The translations under genes were made by a program, and so were the position numbers. 64,000 nucleotides of DNA from positions 1 through 64,000 of the forward strand of contig NZ_RZIS01000010.1 in the NCBI RefSeq assembly GCF_005281835.1. Direction: 5' to 3'. This stretch comes from Vibrio profundi (lineage in GTDB: Bacteria > Pseudomonadota > Gammaproteobacteria > Enterobacterales > Vibrionaceae). The notes below the pieces were generated by a model. That model was given only the letters and a program-made list of their open reading frames with translations. It was not told the origin of the DNA and did no database searches. Of the stretch, positions 35,110 through 44,125 are shown one piece after another; positions within the stretch are counted from its first letter, which is position 1, and every line of letters starts with the position of its first letter.

Positions 35110-35913
35110 TTACTTTAGCATGCCTTCGTTGCTGTTCTCGCGAACATGCTTAAGGATTGCTTTAACGCCACGTGCACTTGAAGCTACGATGTTACCAGAC
35201 TTCATGTATTCAGTACCGCCAGCAAAATCCGTTAGGATTGCACCAGCTTCACGAGCGATTAGGTCGCCAGCTGCCATATCCCAAGGCTTAAGGCCAAGTT
35301 CTAGGTAACCATCAACACGACCAGCTGCTAGGTAACATAAGTCTAGAGCAGGAGAACCTGTACGGCGGAAATCAGAACAATCGATGAATAGACCAGAGAT
35401 GATCTTCATGAAAGATTCAGAGTGCTGCTTTTGGTTGAATGGGAAACCAGTAGCGATAACGCTGCCTTGGATATCTTTAAGTTGGTTAACACGCATACGA
35501 GCGTTGTTAAGTTGAGCGCCAGCACCACGTTGAGCTGTGAATAGCTCGTTTAGCATTGGGTCGTATACACAAGCAACTTCTGTACGACCGTTCATGCGAA
35601 CAGCAATAGATACAGAGAAGTGTGGGAAGCCTTTTACGAAGTTGTTCGTGCCATCCAGTGGGTCAACAATCCATTGAACATCAGAGTCTTTACCTTCAGT
35701 AAGACCGCTTTCTTCTGCAACAATGCTGTGCTCTGGGTAAGAACTCTTGATTGTTTCGATAATCATGTACTCAGCTTCTTGAGCAATGTTAGTAACAACG
35801 TCATTGTTACCTTTTTGAGTCGTTTCGATTTTATCAACAGTTTCTAGCGATTTAGCAATATGGTTGCCTGCTTTACGCGCAGCGCGTATAGCAATGTTTA
35901 GCATTGGATGCAT
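35110..35913 (-). CDS. suhB: Inositol-1-monophosphatase SuhB
   Basis: A 267-residue magnesium-dependent phosphatase (E. coli SuhB 267). The metal-binding motifs are EESG (about 67-70), DPLDGTNNFVKGFPHFSVSIA (about 84-104) and PWDMAAGDLIAREAG near 218. Besides inositol monophosphatase activity, E. coli SuhB joins the rRNA transcription antitermination complex and helps 30S maturation; the same is likely here. It is divergent from trmJ. Confidence 0.97.
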   Translation of the reverse strand: MHPMLNIAIRAARKAGNHIAKSLETVDKIETTQKGNNDVVTNIAQEAEYMIIETIKSSYPEHSIVAEESGLTEGKDSDVQWIVDPLDGTNNFVKGFPHFSVSIAVRMNGRTEVACVYDPMLNELFTAQRGAGAQLNNARMRVNQLKDIQGSVIATGFPFNQKQHSESFMKIISGLFIDCSDFRRTGSPALDLCYLAAGRVDGYLELGLKPWDMAAGDLIAREAGAILTDFAGGTEYMKSGNIVASSARGVKAILKHVRENSNEGMLK

Positions 35914-36094
35914 ATGGTATTTCCCACAGGATGTTAAAGAACGATTTTAAGCGGCGGCGAGTATATCAAAGTTTCGAAGAAATGGAAGTGGTTATTTTTT
36001 GCACTGTTAAATTCACATTCCTACAAGGGTCTGACCATTTTACTGAGTGATGTGGTAATATCTCGCGGTTAATTTATAAGTGGTGTCATTAAGC

Positions 36095-36823
36095 ATGTTA
36101 GATAATGTGAAAGTCGTTCTGGTTGGAACGTCTCATTCTGGAAATATAGGGTCTGCAGCCCGTGCAATGAAAGTAATGGGACTAAGCCAACTGGTATTAG
36201 TTGATCCTCAATGTGAGGTTGATGAACAAACTATGGCTTTGGCAGCAGGTGCAGGTGATATCGCAGAAAATGCAGTAATCGTTAAAACACTCGATGACGG
36301 CATTGCAGATTGTGGCCTAGTTGTTGGTTCAAGTGCTCGTTCAAGAACGTTAGAGTGGCCAATGCTAGAACCTCGCGAATGCGGCGAGAAATTTGCTATT
36401 GAAGGTGAAAAGCACCCAGTAGCCTTGGTCTTTGGGCGTGAACGAACTGGGTTGACCAATGAAGAGCTGCAAAAGTGCCATTATCATGTATGTATTCCTG
36501 CGAACCCTGAATACAGCTCTCTGAATTTAGCGATGGCTGTTCAAACGTTGAGTTATGAAGTGAGGGTTGCACACTTAAATAAGGTTGCAAGTCAGTACTC
36601 ACCTCAAGAACAGGACGAGTATCCTCGTCATAAAGAACTAGAAATGTTCTACACGCACCTTGAAAAAGTGATCATCGATACCCAGTTTATCTCTCAGGAT
36701 AAGCCTGGTCAGGTAATGAATAAACTGCGCCGTTTGTTTAGCCGAGCACGTCCTGAGCTTCAAGAAATCAACACATTACGCGGTATCTTAACCTCGATAG
36801 AAAAAGCAAATAACCAAAAATAG
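36095..36823 (+). CDS. trmJ: tRNA Cm32/Um32 methyltransferase TrmJ
   Basis: A 242-residue SPOUT methyltransferase from ATG 36095 (MLDNVKVVLVGTSHSGNIGSAARAMKVMGL), matching E. coli TrmJ (246) at its N terminus. A GTG at 36080 would add five residues without homology. It 2'-O-methylates position 32 of several tRNAs. SAM-binding knot segments are visible in VALVFGRERTGLTNEEL and YSSLNLAMAVQ. The C-terminal helical part ends RRLFSRARPELQEINTLRGILTSIE. It lies directly upstream of the isc operon, as in E. coli. Confidence 0.97.
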   Translation: MLDNVKVVLVGTSHSGNIGSAARAMKVMGLSQLVLVDPQCEVDEQTMALAAGAGDIAENAVIVKTLDDGIADCGLVVGSSARSRTLEWPMLEPRECGEKFAIEGEKHPVALVFGRERTGLTNEELQKCHYHVCIPANPEYSSLNLAMAVQTLSYEVRVAHLNKVASQYSPQEQDEYPRHKELEMFYTHLEKVIIDTQFISQDKPGQVMNKLRRLFSRARPELQEINTLRGILTSIEKANNQK

Positions 36824-36847
36824 AAACCTTATTCTAAAAAGGGATAA

Positions 36848-36897
36848 ATACCTGACTGTTTTAGTCAAATAAATACTTGACCAAAATGGTCAGGTAT
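36848..36897 (+). promoter_or_regulatory. Two abutting IscR type-1 operators before iscR
   Basis: Two 25-bp sites fit the type-1 consensus ATASYYGACTRWWWYAGTCRRSTAT. Site A is 36848-36872 (core CCTGACTGTTTTAGTCAA) and site B is 36873-36897 (core CTTGACCAAAATGGTCAG). They touch without a spacer. [2Fe-2S]-IscR bound here should repress the operon, giving feedback control. TTGACC within site B may double as a -35 element. Confidence 0.88.
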
Positions 36898-36939
36898 GAA
36901 AAGATTCCAACCACATAAACAATGTGGATACGGTGTGGT

Positions 36940-37461
36940 ATGAAACTTACATCTAAAGGAAGATATGCGGTGACAGCCATGCTAGATGTGGCACTGCATT
37001 CGCAAAAGACCCCAGTACCTTTGGCAGATATTTCAGAGCGCCAAGGTATTTCGTTATCATATTTAGAGCAGTTGTTTTCTAAGCTACGCAAAGCGGGTTT
37101 AGTGGCAAGTGTTCGTGGCCCTGGCGGTGGTTACCGCTTAGGCGCAGACGCTGGTGACATTGCAGTCGGCACAGTAATATCAGCTGTTGATGAATCCGTA
37201 GACGCAACTAAGTGTCACGGTAAAGGTAACTGCCAAGGCGGTAGTCGTTGCTTAACTCATGCATTATGGCATGACCTAAGTGATCGCATCAGCGGCTTTT
37301 TAAATAACATTACGCTCGGTGAGCTAATGAAAGATAACCAGGTTTTAGAAATTTCAGACCGTCAGGACATTGACCTGGCGGTTAATCATGGTTTTGCACA
37401 GAAAAATACGAGCACTACAACGATTAGTGCAGCACCTCACGGTGTTAATGCCCGCTCTTAA
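36940..37461 (+). CDS. iscR: Fe-S cluster regulator IscR
   Basis: A 173-residue Rrf2-family repressor from ATG 36940 (MKLTSKGRYAVTAMLDVAL); the in-frame start at 36922 adds six residues not seen in the family. The winged helix occupies about residues 1-65. The [2Fe-2S] ligands C92, C98, C104 and H107 are all present in CHGKGNCQGGSRCLTH. It senses cluster sufficiency and represses the isc operon through the type-1 sites upstream. It is the first gene of iscRSUA-hscBA-fdx-iscX. Confidence 0.98.
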   Translation: MKLTSKGRYAVTAMLDVALHSQKTPVPLADISERQGISLSYLEQLFSKLRKAGLVASVRGPGGGYRLGADAGDIAVGTVISAVDESVDATKCHGKGNCQGGSRCLTHALWHDLSDRISGFLNNITLGELMKDNQVLEISDRQDIDLAVNHGFAQKNTSTTTISAAPHGVNARS

Positions 37462-37489
37462 GCGGTCAGTTTTTACATTGGAGTAGAAA

Positions 37490-38704
37490 ATGAAACTGCC
37501 TATTTACTTTGACTATTCAGCTACTTGCCCAGTTGATCCTCGTGTTGCTGAAAAAATGGTTCAGTGCATGACGATGGATGGCAACTTCGGTAACCCAGCA
37601 TCTCGTTCACACCGTTACGGCTGGCAGGCAGAAGAGTCAGTAGATAATGCACGTGAGCAAATCGCTGATTTACTAAATGCTGATCCACGTGAAATTGTAT
37701 TTACATCTGGTGCGACAGAATCAGATAACCTAGCGATTAAAGGCGCTGCACACTTCTACGGTAAAAAAGGTAAGCACATCATTACCTGCAAAACCGAGCA
37801 TAAAGCGGTTCTTGACCCTTGCCGTCAGCTAGAGCGTGAAGGCTACGAAGTGACTTACTTAGAGCCTGAATCAAACGGTATTATCGATCTAAACAAGCTG
37901 CAAGACGCTATGCGCGAAGACACAGTACTTGTTTCTATCATGCACGTGAACAACGAAATTGGTGTGATTCAAGACATTACTTCAATTGGTGAAATGTGTC
38001 GTGCACGTAAGATCGTATTCCATGTTGATGCGGCTCAGTCTGCGGGTAAAATCCCACTAGACGTGAAAGAAATGAAAGTAGACTTGATCTCACTTTCTGC
38101 TCACAAAGTATATGGCCCTAAAGGTATCGGCGCGTTATACGTAAGCCGTAAGCCTCGTATTCGCCTAGAAGCACAAATGCACGGTGGTGGCCATGAACGT
38201 GGTTTCCGCTCTGGTACACTTGCGACTCACCAAATCGTGGGTATGGGCGAAGCGTTTGCAATCGCTAAGCAAGATATGCAAAAAGATTTTGAACACGCTA
38301 AAGCACTACGTGAGCGACTGCTTAACGGTGTTATCGATTTAGAAGCTGTGACAGTAAACGGCGACTTAGATCAGCGTGTACCGCATAACTTAAACGTGAG
38401 CTTTGCGTTTGTTGAAGGTGAATCTCTGCTGATGTCTCTGAAAGACTTAGCGGTATCTTCTGGCTCTGCATGTACTTCAGCGAGCTTAGAACCTTCATAC
38501 GTGCTACGTGCTCTTGGTCTAAACGACGAACTAGCACACAGCTCAGTACGATTCTCATTCGGCCGTTTCACAACGGAAGAAGAAGTGGACTACGCAATCA
38601 AACAGATTCGTGTAGCAGTAAACAAATTACGCGACATGTCTCCTCTATGGGATATGTATAAAGAAGGGATTGATCTGGACACCGTTGAGTGGGCTCATCA
38701 TTAA
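37490..38704 (+). CDS. iscS: Cysteine desulfurase IscS
   Basis: A 404-residue PLP enzyme, the same length as E. coli IscS. It takes sulfur from cysteine for Fe-S clusters, thiamine and tRNA thiolation. The PLP lysine is K206 in SLSAHKVYGPKGIGA, and the mobile-loop cysteine is in SSGSACTSASLEPSYVL (C328 by alignment). The N-terminal MKLPIYFDYSATCPVDPRV is typical. It starts 28 bases after iscR. Confidence 0.99.
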   Translation: MKLPIYFDYSATCPVDPRVAEKMVQCMTMDGNFGNPASRSHRYGWQAEESVDNAREQIADLLNADPREIVFTSGATESDNLAIKGAAHFYGKKGKHIITCKTEHKAVLDPCRQLEREGYEVTYLEPESNGIIDLNKLQDAMREDTVLVSIMHVNNEIGVIQDITSIGEMCRARKIVFHVDAAQSAGKIPLDVKEMKVDLISLSAHKVYGPKGIGALYVSRKPRIRLEAQMHGGGHERGFRSGTLATHQIVGMGEAFAIAKQDMQKDFEHAKALRERLLNGVIDLEAVTVNGDLDQRVPHNLNVSFAFVEGESLLMSLKDLAVSSGSACTSASLEPSYVLRALGLNDELAHSSVRFSFGRFTTEEEVDYAIKQIRVAVNKLRDMSPLWDMYKEGIDLDTVEWAHH

Positions 38705-38737
38705 TCTCAAGGATATAGAGGATTCGAGGTAACTATC

Positions 38738-39115
38738 ATGGCTTATAGCGAAAAAGTAATTGATCATTACGAAAACCCACGTAACGTAGGTTCGTTTGAT
38801 AAAGAAGACCCAAGTGTAGGTAGCGGCATGGTTGGCGCTCCAGCTTGTGGTGATGTAATGAAACTGCAAATCAAGGTAACACCAGAAGGTATTATCGAAG
38901 ATGCAAAATTCAAGACATACGGTTGCGGTAGTGCAATCGCGTCTAGCTCACTGGTTACTGAGTGGGTGAAAGGTAAGAGCATCGATGAAGCGGCAGCAAT
39001 CAAAAACTCTGAAATTGCAGAAGAGCTAGAACTACCACCAGTGAAAGTTCACTGTTCTATCCTAGCGGAAGATGCAATCAAAGCAGCAGTTGCTGATTAC
39101 AAGAAGAAGCGCTAA
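38738..39115 (+). CDS. iscU: Fe-S cluster scaffold IscU
   Basis: A 125-residue scaffold (E. coli 128). Cluster ligands C37, C63 and C106 are conserved, with D39 nearby (PACGDVM). The HscA recognition motif LPPVK lies at 99-103, matching the hscA chaperone gene downstream. Clusters are built here from IscS sulfur before transfer. RBS GAGG lies upstream of ATG 38738. Confidence 0.99.
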   Translation: MAYSEKVIDHYENPRNVGSFDKEDPSVGSGMVGAPACGDVMKLQIKVTPEGIIEDAKFKTYGCGSAIASSSLVTEWVKGKSIDEAAAIKNSEIAEELELPPVKVHCSILAEDAIKAAVADYKKKR

Positions 39116-39202
39116 TCGCTTGTTCAAGTGATTAGAAATATTAGGGAGCATTGCAGTGCTCCCTCCTGAGTTCTACTAAATATATAAAAACAAGGTTGTA
39201 GT

Positions 39203-39526
39203 ATGGCCATCACCATGACAGATACGGCAGCAAGCCGAGTTCAATCATTCTTAGATAACCGTGGTAAAGGTATCGGGTTACGCTTAGCAGTGAAAACAAC
39301 TGGCTGTTCAGGTATGGCATATGTACTTGAGTTCGTTGATGAATTAAACGAAGAAGACCAAGTTTTTGAGCACTCGGGTGTTAAGGTCATCATTGATCCA
39401 AAGAGCCTAGTTTACTTAGACGGTACTGAGCTTGATTATGTGAAAGAAGGCCTAAATGAAGGTTTTGAATTCAACAACCCTAACGCAAAAGGTGAGTGTG
39501 GTTGTGGTGAAAGCTTCAACGTGTAA
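39203..39526 (+). CDS. iscA: A-type Fe-S carrier IscA
   Basis: A 107-residue A-type carrier (E. coli 107). The three cysteines C35 (TGCSGMAY), C99 and C101 (GECGCGESF) are present. IscA helps deliver [4Fe-4S] clusters under aerobic conditions. It is 87 bp after iscU and is followed by a small hairpin before hscB. Confidence 0.98.
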   Translation: MAITMTDTAASRVQSFLDNRGKGIGLRLAVKTTGCSGMAYVLEFVDELNEEDQVFEHSGVKVIIDPKSLVYLDGTELDYVKEGLNEGFEFNNPNAKGECGCGESFNV

Positions 39527-39554
39527 CTTAGATAATTAAGTTAGTCGATTGCAC

Positions 39555-39576
39555 TTAGGCTCTGTAGAGAGCCTAA
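39555..39576 (+). other. Hairpin between iscA and hscB
   Basis: A perfect 9-bp stem, TTAGGCTCT pairing AGAGCCTAA, with loop GTAG, lies 21 bases before the hscB start. Only a few Ts follow. It could act as a partial terminator or mRNA stability barrier that lowers hscBA expression relative to iscRSUA. Confidence 0.55.
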
Positions 39577-39596
39577 AATTTAGGATTGGTTTTCAC

Positions 39597-40112
39597 ATGA
39601 ATCACTTTGAATTATTTGGGCTACCACTTCAGTTTCAGCTGGATGGTAGCCTTCTTTCTTCTCAATTTAGAGATCTACAGCGTCAATTCCACCCAGATAA
39701 TTTTGCTACGGCTTCTGAGCGCGATCGTTTATTAGCAGTGCAAAAGGCCGCGCAGATTAACGATGCTTATCAGGTATTAAAGAACCCGATTCAACGCGCA
39801 GAGTACATTTTGCTGCAGCATGACGTAGATATTCGTAGCGAACAGCAAACCATGCAAGATCCTATGTTCCTAATGGAGCAAATGGAACTGCGTGAAGAAC
39901 TTGAAGATATAGCCTCTAACTCAGAACCTGAAGATGCCTTATTTGCATTTGAAGGTAAGGTTAGCAAAATGTACAAACAACAATTAACGGCTGTTGAACA
40001 AGAACTTGCAGAACAAGCGTGGTTAGACGCGGCAGACCGAGTAAGAAAGCTCAAGTTTATTGCTAAATTAAAGAATGAAATCGAATTAGTTGAAGACAGA
40101 TTACTCGGCTAA
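39597..40112 (+). CDS. hscB: Fe-S co-chaperone HscB
   Basis: A 171-residue J-type co-chaperone, exactly E. coli length from ATG 39597 (MNHFELFGLPLQFQLDG). The longer frame from 39549 would run through the hairpin and is not supported. The J domain is residues 1-75, with the HPD motif in FHPDNF. The C-terminal helical domain binds IscU (FLMEQMELREELEDI). It stimulates HscA ATPase. Confidence 0.97.
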   Translation: MNHFELFGLPLQFQLDGSLLSSQFRDLQRQFHPDNFATASERDRLLAVQKAAQINDAYQVLKNPIQRAEYILLQHDVDIRSEQQTMQDPMFLMEQMELREELEDIASNSEPEDALFAFEGKVSKMYKQQLTAVEQELAEQAWLDAADRVRKLKFIAKLKNEIELVEDRLLG

Positions 40113-40135
40113 TTTGAGATAACAAGGACCCATCC

Positions 40136-41986
40136 ATGGCATTACTTCAAATTGCAGAACCAGGGCAAAGCGCCGCTCCTCATGAGCACAAGCTAGCTGT
40201 GGGTATTGATTTAGGTACAACCAACTCGCTAGTTGCTTCAGTTCGAAGCGGTGAAGCGACTACGTTGGTTGATGAACAAGGTCGCAGTATTCTGCCATCG
40301 GTCGTTCATTACACTGCTGATTCACATACCACTGGTCATGAAGCTCGCGTAAACGCGCAAAGTGATCCGAAAAACACCATCATTTCAGTAAAGCGTCTAA
40401 TTGGTCGTTCATTAACTGATATTCAGCAGCGTTACCCATCTCTACCATATCAATTTGAATCTAGTGATAATGGTCTTCCTGTTTTACAAACTGAGCAGGG
40501 CGCTAAAAACCCTATTCAGGTATCTGCTGACATTTTGAAGTCATTGGCAGAACGTGCTGAAGCCACGTTAGGTGGTGAACTTTCAGGTGTGGTGATTACC
40601 GTTCCTGCATATTTTGATGATGCGCAGCGTGCTGGCACCAAAGATGCGGCTCAGTTAGCGGGTATGCATGTATTACGTTTGTTGAATGAACCAACCGCGG
40701 CAGCAATCGCTTATGGGCTAGATTCTGGTCAAGAAGGTGTTATTGCTGTTTACGATTTAGGTGGCGGTACATTCGACATTTCAATTCTTCGCCTTTCTAA
40801 AGGTGTATTTGAAGTTCTTGCGACTGGCGGTGATTCTGCATTAGGTGGTGACGATTTCGATCATTTGATTGCGGATCATTTCCAACAACAAATTGGTTTA
40901 TCTGAACTTACCGCTGAGCAAAACCGTGCGTTACTTGATGCAGCAACGGATGCAAAAATTGCATTGTCTGATGCTGATACGACTGACGTATCAGTACTGG
41001 GTTGGAATGGTTCATTAAGCCGTGAAGAATTTAATGACATCATTAAGCCTCTAGTTAAGAAGACACTGCTTTCTTGTCGTCGTGCATTAAAAGATGCGGA
41101 TGTAGACGCTGATGAAGTTCTAGAAGTGGTAATGGTTGGTGGTTCAACACGTACACCGTTAGTTCGTGAAATGGTTGGTGACTTCTTAGGTCGCATGCCG
41201 CTGACTAGCATTAACCCTGATGAAGTGGTTGCGATTGGTGCGTCGATTCAAGCAGACATCTTAGTAGGCAACAAACCAGACTCGGAAATGCTGCTATTGG
41301 ATGTTATTCCACTGTCTCTTGGTATTGAAACCATGGGTGGCTTGGTAGAAAAGATCATCCCACGTAACACCACGATCCCAGTCGCTCGCGCACAAGAATT
41401 TACCACGTTCAAAGACGGACAAACTGCAATGACAGTTCATACCGTTCAAGGTGAACGTGAGATGGTTGATGACTGTCGCTCATTGGCTCGTTTTGCTCTA
41501 AAAGGTATTCCACCGATGGCTGCAGGAGCAGCGCATATTCGCGTGACTTACCAAGTTGATGCTGATGGTTTGCTATCAGTGACAGCAATGGAGAAGAGCA
41601 CAGGTGTCCAAGCTGAAATCCAAGTGAAGCCTTCTTACGGCCTAAGCGATGACGAAGTCGCGAACATGCTAAAAGATTCAATGACGTTTGCCAAAGAAGA
41701 TATGCAAGCGCGTGCGTTAGCTGAGCAACGTGTAGAAGCCGATCGCGTTATCGAAGGCCTTATTGCAGCAATGCAAGCCGATGGTGATGAGCTACTTTCA
41801 GAAGATGAAAAGCAGCAATTATTGAAAGCAATTGAATCTTTAATCGAGCTTCGTAATGGCGATAGCGCGGATGCGATTGAACTCGGAATTAAAGATACCG
41901 ACAAAGCAAGCCAAGATTTTGCTTCTCGTCGTATGGACAAATCGATTCGAGCAGCTTTGTCTGGTCAGTCTGTCGATAATATTTAA
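40136..41986 (+). CDS. hscA: Fe-S chaperone HscA (Hsp70 family)
   Basis: A 616-residue specialised Hsp70 (E. coli HscA 616). ATPase motifs are VGIDLGTTNSLVAS, VYDLGGGTFDISIL and VMVGGSTRTPLVREMV; the substrate domain follows residue 390 (LLDVIPLSLGIETMGG). It binds the LPPVK loop of IscU and promotes cluster release. It lies 23 bp after hscB. Confidence 0.98.
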   Translation: MALLQIAEPGQSAAPHEHKLAVGIDLGTTNSLVASVRSGEATTLVDEQGRSILPSVVHYTADSHTTGHEARVNAQSDPKNTIISVKRLIGRSLTDIQQRYPSLPYQFESSDNGLPVLQTEQGAKNPIQVSADILKSLAERAEATLGGELSGVVITVPAYFDDAQRAGTKDAAQLAGMHVLRLLNEPTAAAIAYGLDSGQEGVIAVYDLGGGTFDISILRLSKGVFEVLATGGDSALGGDDFDHLIADHFQQQIGLSELTAEQNRALLDAATDAKIALSDADTTDVSVLGWNGSLSREEFNDIIKPLVKKTLLSCRRALKDADVDADEVLEVVMVGGSTRTPLVREMVGDFLGRMPLTSINPDEVVAIGASIQADILVGNKPDSEMLLLDVIPLSLGIETMGGLVEKIIPRNTTIPVARAQEFTTFKDGQTAMTVHTVQGEREMVDDCRSLARFALKGIPPMAAGAAHIRVTYQVDADGLLSVTAMEKSTGVQAEIQVKPSYGLSDDEVANMLKDSMTFAKEDMQARALAEQRVEADRVIEGLIAAMQADGDELLSEDEKQQLLKAIESLIELRNGDSADAIELGIKDTDKASQDFASRRMDKSIRAALSGQSVDNI

Positions 41987-42005
41987 TAGTTAGAGAATAG
42001 AAAAC

Positions 42006-42344
42006 ATGCCTAAGATTATTGTTTTACCTCATGAAGACCTATGCCCTGAAGGCGCAGTTTTAGAAGCAAAAACGGGTGAAACTGTTCTTGATGTTGCACT
42101 GAAGAACGGTATTGGTATCGAGCACGCGTGTGAGAAGTCATGTGCATGTACTACGTGTCATGTTGTTATTCGTGAAGGTTTTGACTCGCTTGAAGAAAGC
42201 GATGATCTTGAAGATGATATGCTTGATAAAGCATGGGGCCTAGAGATGGAATCTCGTTTAGGTTGCCAAGCAAAAGTGGCTGGCGAAGATTTAGTGGTAG
42301 AAATTCCAAAGTACACCTTAAACCTTGCGTCAGAAGATCACTAA
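42006..42344 (+). CDS. fdx: Isc [2Fe-2S] ferredoxin
   Basis: A 112-residue adrenodoxin-type ferredoxin (E. coli Fdx 111). Ligands are C42, C48, C51 and C87 (HACEKSCACTTCH, LGCQAKV), with the extra C46 also seen in E. coli. It supplies electrons for cluster assembly on IscU. It starts 19 bp after hscA. Confidence 0.98.
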   Translation: MPKIIVLPHEDLCPEGAVLEAKTGETVLDVALKNGIGIEHACEKSCACTTCHVVIREGFDSLEESDDLEDDMLDKAWGLEMESRLGCQAKVAGEDLVVEIPKYTLNLASEDH

Positions 42345-42362
42345 AAACTGACTAAGGAAAGA

Positions 42363-42566
42363 ATGATGAGCTTGAAATGGATTGACTCGCGTGACATCGC
42401 AATTGAACTGTGTGATTTGTATCCTGATACAGATCCGAAAACAGTTCGCTTTACAGATTTGCATCAATGGATTTTAGAACTCGAAGATTTCGACGATGAT
42501 CCAAAGCACTCGAATGAGAAAATCTTAGAAGCGGTGATCCTGTGTTGGATGGATGAAATGGATTAA
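42363..42566 (+). CDS. iscX: IscX (YfhJ) Fe-S assembly regulator
   Basis: A 67-residue acidic protein (66 if the second ATG at 42366 is used). LKWIDSRDIAIELCDLYP and FDDDPKHSNEKILEAVI are diagnostic. IscX binds IscS and iron and modulates cluster formation. It closes the isc operon and is followed by a terminator. The ribosome site AAGGAAAG fits either start. Confidence 0.97.
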   Translation: MMSLKWIDSRDIAIELCDLYPDTDPKTVRFTDLHQWILELEDFDDDPKHSNEKILEAVILCWMDEMD

Positions 42567-42622
42567 CTTGTGGGTTTCAATCCACTTGGTTTCAAAACAC
42601 AGCCAAGTTAACAATTCTTACT

Positions 42623-42653
42623 AAAAAAAGCGGACCATTTGGTCCGTTTTTTT
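42623..42653 (+). terminator. Intrinsic terminator of the isc operon
   Basis: CGGACC pairs with GGTCCG around ATTT, flanked by A and T runs that extend the stem, and ends in seven Ts. It lies 57 bases after iscX. Confidence 0.92.
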
Positions 42654-42767
42654 ATCAAAGTGACATTTTATCTCTACATAATGCTAACATCATCCAGCTA
42701 ATAAAAAATAATCTAAACAACGCGCAATTACCCTCTATATGCGGTTGTTCTAAGACAAGGAGAAATC

Positions 42768-44063
42768 ATGTCTACACAGATGTCTGTATTTTTAAGTCAA
42801 GAATCTGCCCAGCCTCAGTGGGGAGAAAAAGCTATTTTATCTTTTGCAGAAAATGGCACGACGATTCACTTAGGTGAAGGTCACGATCTTGGCGCGGTTC
42901 AACGAGCTGCTCGTAAGCTTGATGGCCAAGGCATTGCATCAGTATCACTAGAAGGCGACAACTGGGACCTAGAAAGCATTTGGGCTTTCCACCAAGGTTA
43001 CCGTGGCCCTAAAAAGAAAAACTCAATGGAGTGGGCTCCATTGGCAGATGAGGCTCAACAAGAGCTAAAAGCACGTATTAAGTCGACTGACTGGACGCGT
43101 GATATCATCAACAAAACTGCAGAAGAAGTGGCCCCTCGTCAATTGGCAACCATGGCTGCTGAGTTCATTAAGTCGGTTGCGCCTGAAGGCACAGTGACAG
43201 CGAAAGTCGTGAAAGATAAAGACCTTCTTACCGAAGGTTGGGAAGGTATTTACGCGGTTGGTCGTGGTTCAGAGCGTACCTCTGCCATGCTGCAATTAGA
43301 CTTTAACCCAACGGGCGATGAGAACGCGCCAGTTTACGCTTGTCTTGTGGGCAAAGGCATCACATTTGATTCAGGCGGTTACAGCATCAAACCAGGTCAG
43401 TTTATGACAGCAATGAAAGCTGACATGGGTGGTGCAGCGACAATTACAGGTGGTCTAGGACTTGCGATTGAACGCGGCCTGAACAAGCGTGTGAAATTGA
43501 TCCTTTGTTGTGCAGAGAACATGATCTCTGGTCGAGCACTAAAACTGGGCGATATCATCACTTATAAGAACGGTAAAACGGTTGAGATCATGAATACCGA
43601 TGCGGAAGGTCGCTTGGTACTAGCAGATGGTCTAATGTATGCGTGTGAGCACAACCCTGAGCTTATCATAGACTGTGCGACTTTAACTGGCGCGGCGAAA
43701 AACGCACTAGGTAACGACTACCACGCATTAATGAGCTTTGATGATGAATTGTCAGGCCAAGCACTGAAAGCTGCAAGCGAAGAAAAAGAAGGTCTATGGC
43801 CTCTGCCTCTAGCTGACTTCCACCGCGGTATGTTGCCATCTAACTTTGCTGACTTATCTAACATCAGCACAGGTGATTACACGCCTGGTGCAAGTACTGC
43901 CGCAGCGTTCTTGTCTTACTTTGTTGATGATTACAAGAAAGGTTGGTTGCACTTTGATTGCGCGGGTACATACCGTAAATCAGCAAGTGATAAGTGGTCT
44001 GCTGGCGCGACAGGTATGGGCGTAAGAACGCTGGCTCGCGTACTGACTGAACAAGCAAAATAA
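42768..44063 (+). CDS. pepB: Aminopeptidase B (M17 family)
   Basis: A 431-residue leucyl-aminopeptidase-family enzyme (E. coli PepB 427). The catalytic segments are GKGITFDSGGYSIKPGQFM and the family signature NTDAEGRLVLADGL; both metal-binding Asp/Glu and Lys residues are present. It removes N-terminal residues from peptides in the cytoplasm. ATG 42768 follows AAGGAGAAA. Its position after iscX matches E. coli. Confidence 0.97.
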   Translation: MSTQMSVFLSQESAQPQWGEKAILSFAENGTTIHLGEGHDLGAVQRAARKLDGQGIASVSLEGDNWDLESIWAFHQGYRGPKKKNSMEWAPLADEAQQELKARIKSTDWTRDIINKTAEEVAPRQLATMAAEFIKSVAPEGTVTAKVVKDKDLLTEGWEGIYAVGRGSERTSAMLQLDFNPTGDENAPVYACLVGKGITFDSGGYSIKPGQFMTAMKADMGGAATITGGLGLAIERGLNKRVKLILCCAENMISGRALKLGDIITYKNGKTVEIMNTDAEGRLVLADGLMYACEHNPELIIDCATLTGAAKNALGNDYHALMSFDDELSGQALKAASEEKEGLWPLPLADFHRGMLPSNFADLSNISTGDYTPGASTAAAFLSYFVDDYKKGWLHFDCAGTYRKSASDKWSAGATGMGVRTLARVLTEQAK

Positions 44064-44070
44064 TAAACGA

Positions 44071-44093
44071 AGCAGCCTATAAGGCTGCTTTTG
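44071..44093 (+). terminator. Hairpin terminator after pepB
   Basis: AGCAGCCT pairs with AGGCTGCT around ATA, then TTTT. The stem is short and the T-run modest, so some read-through into ndk is possible. Confidence 0.7.
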
Positions 44094-44125
44094 ATAATGA
44101 CAATAATGAAGTGAAAGGAAACATT

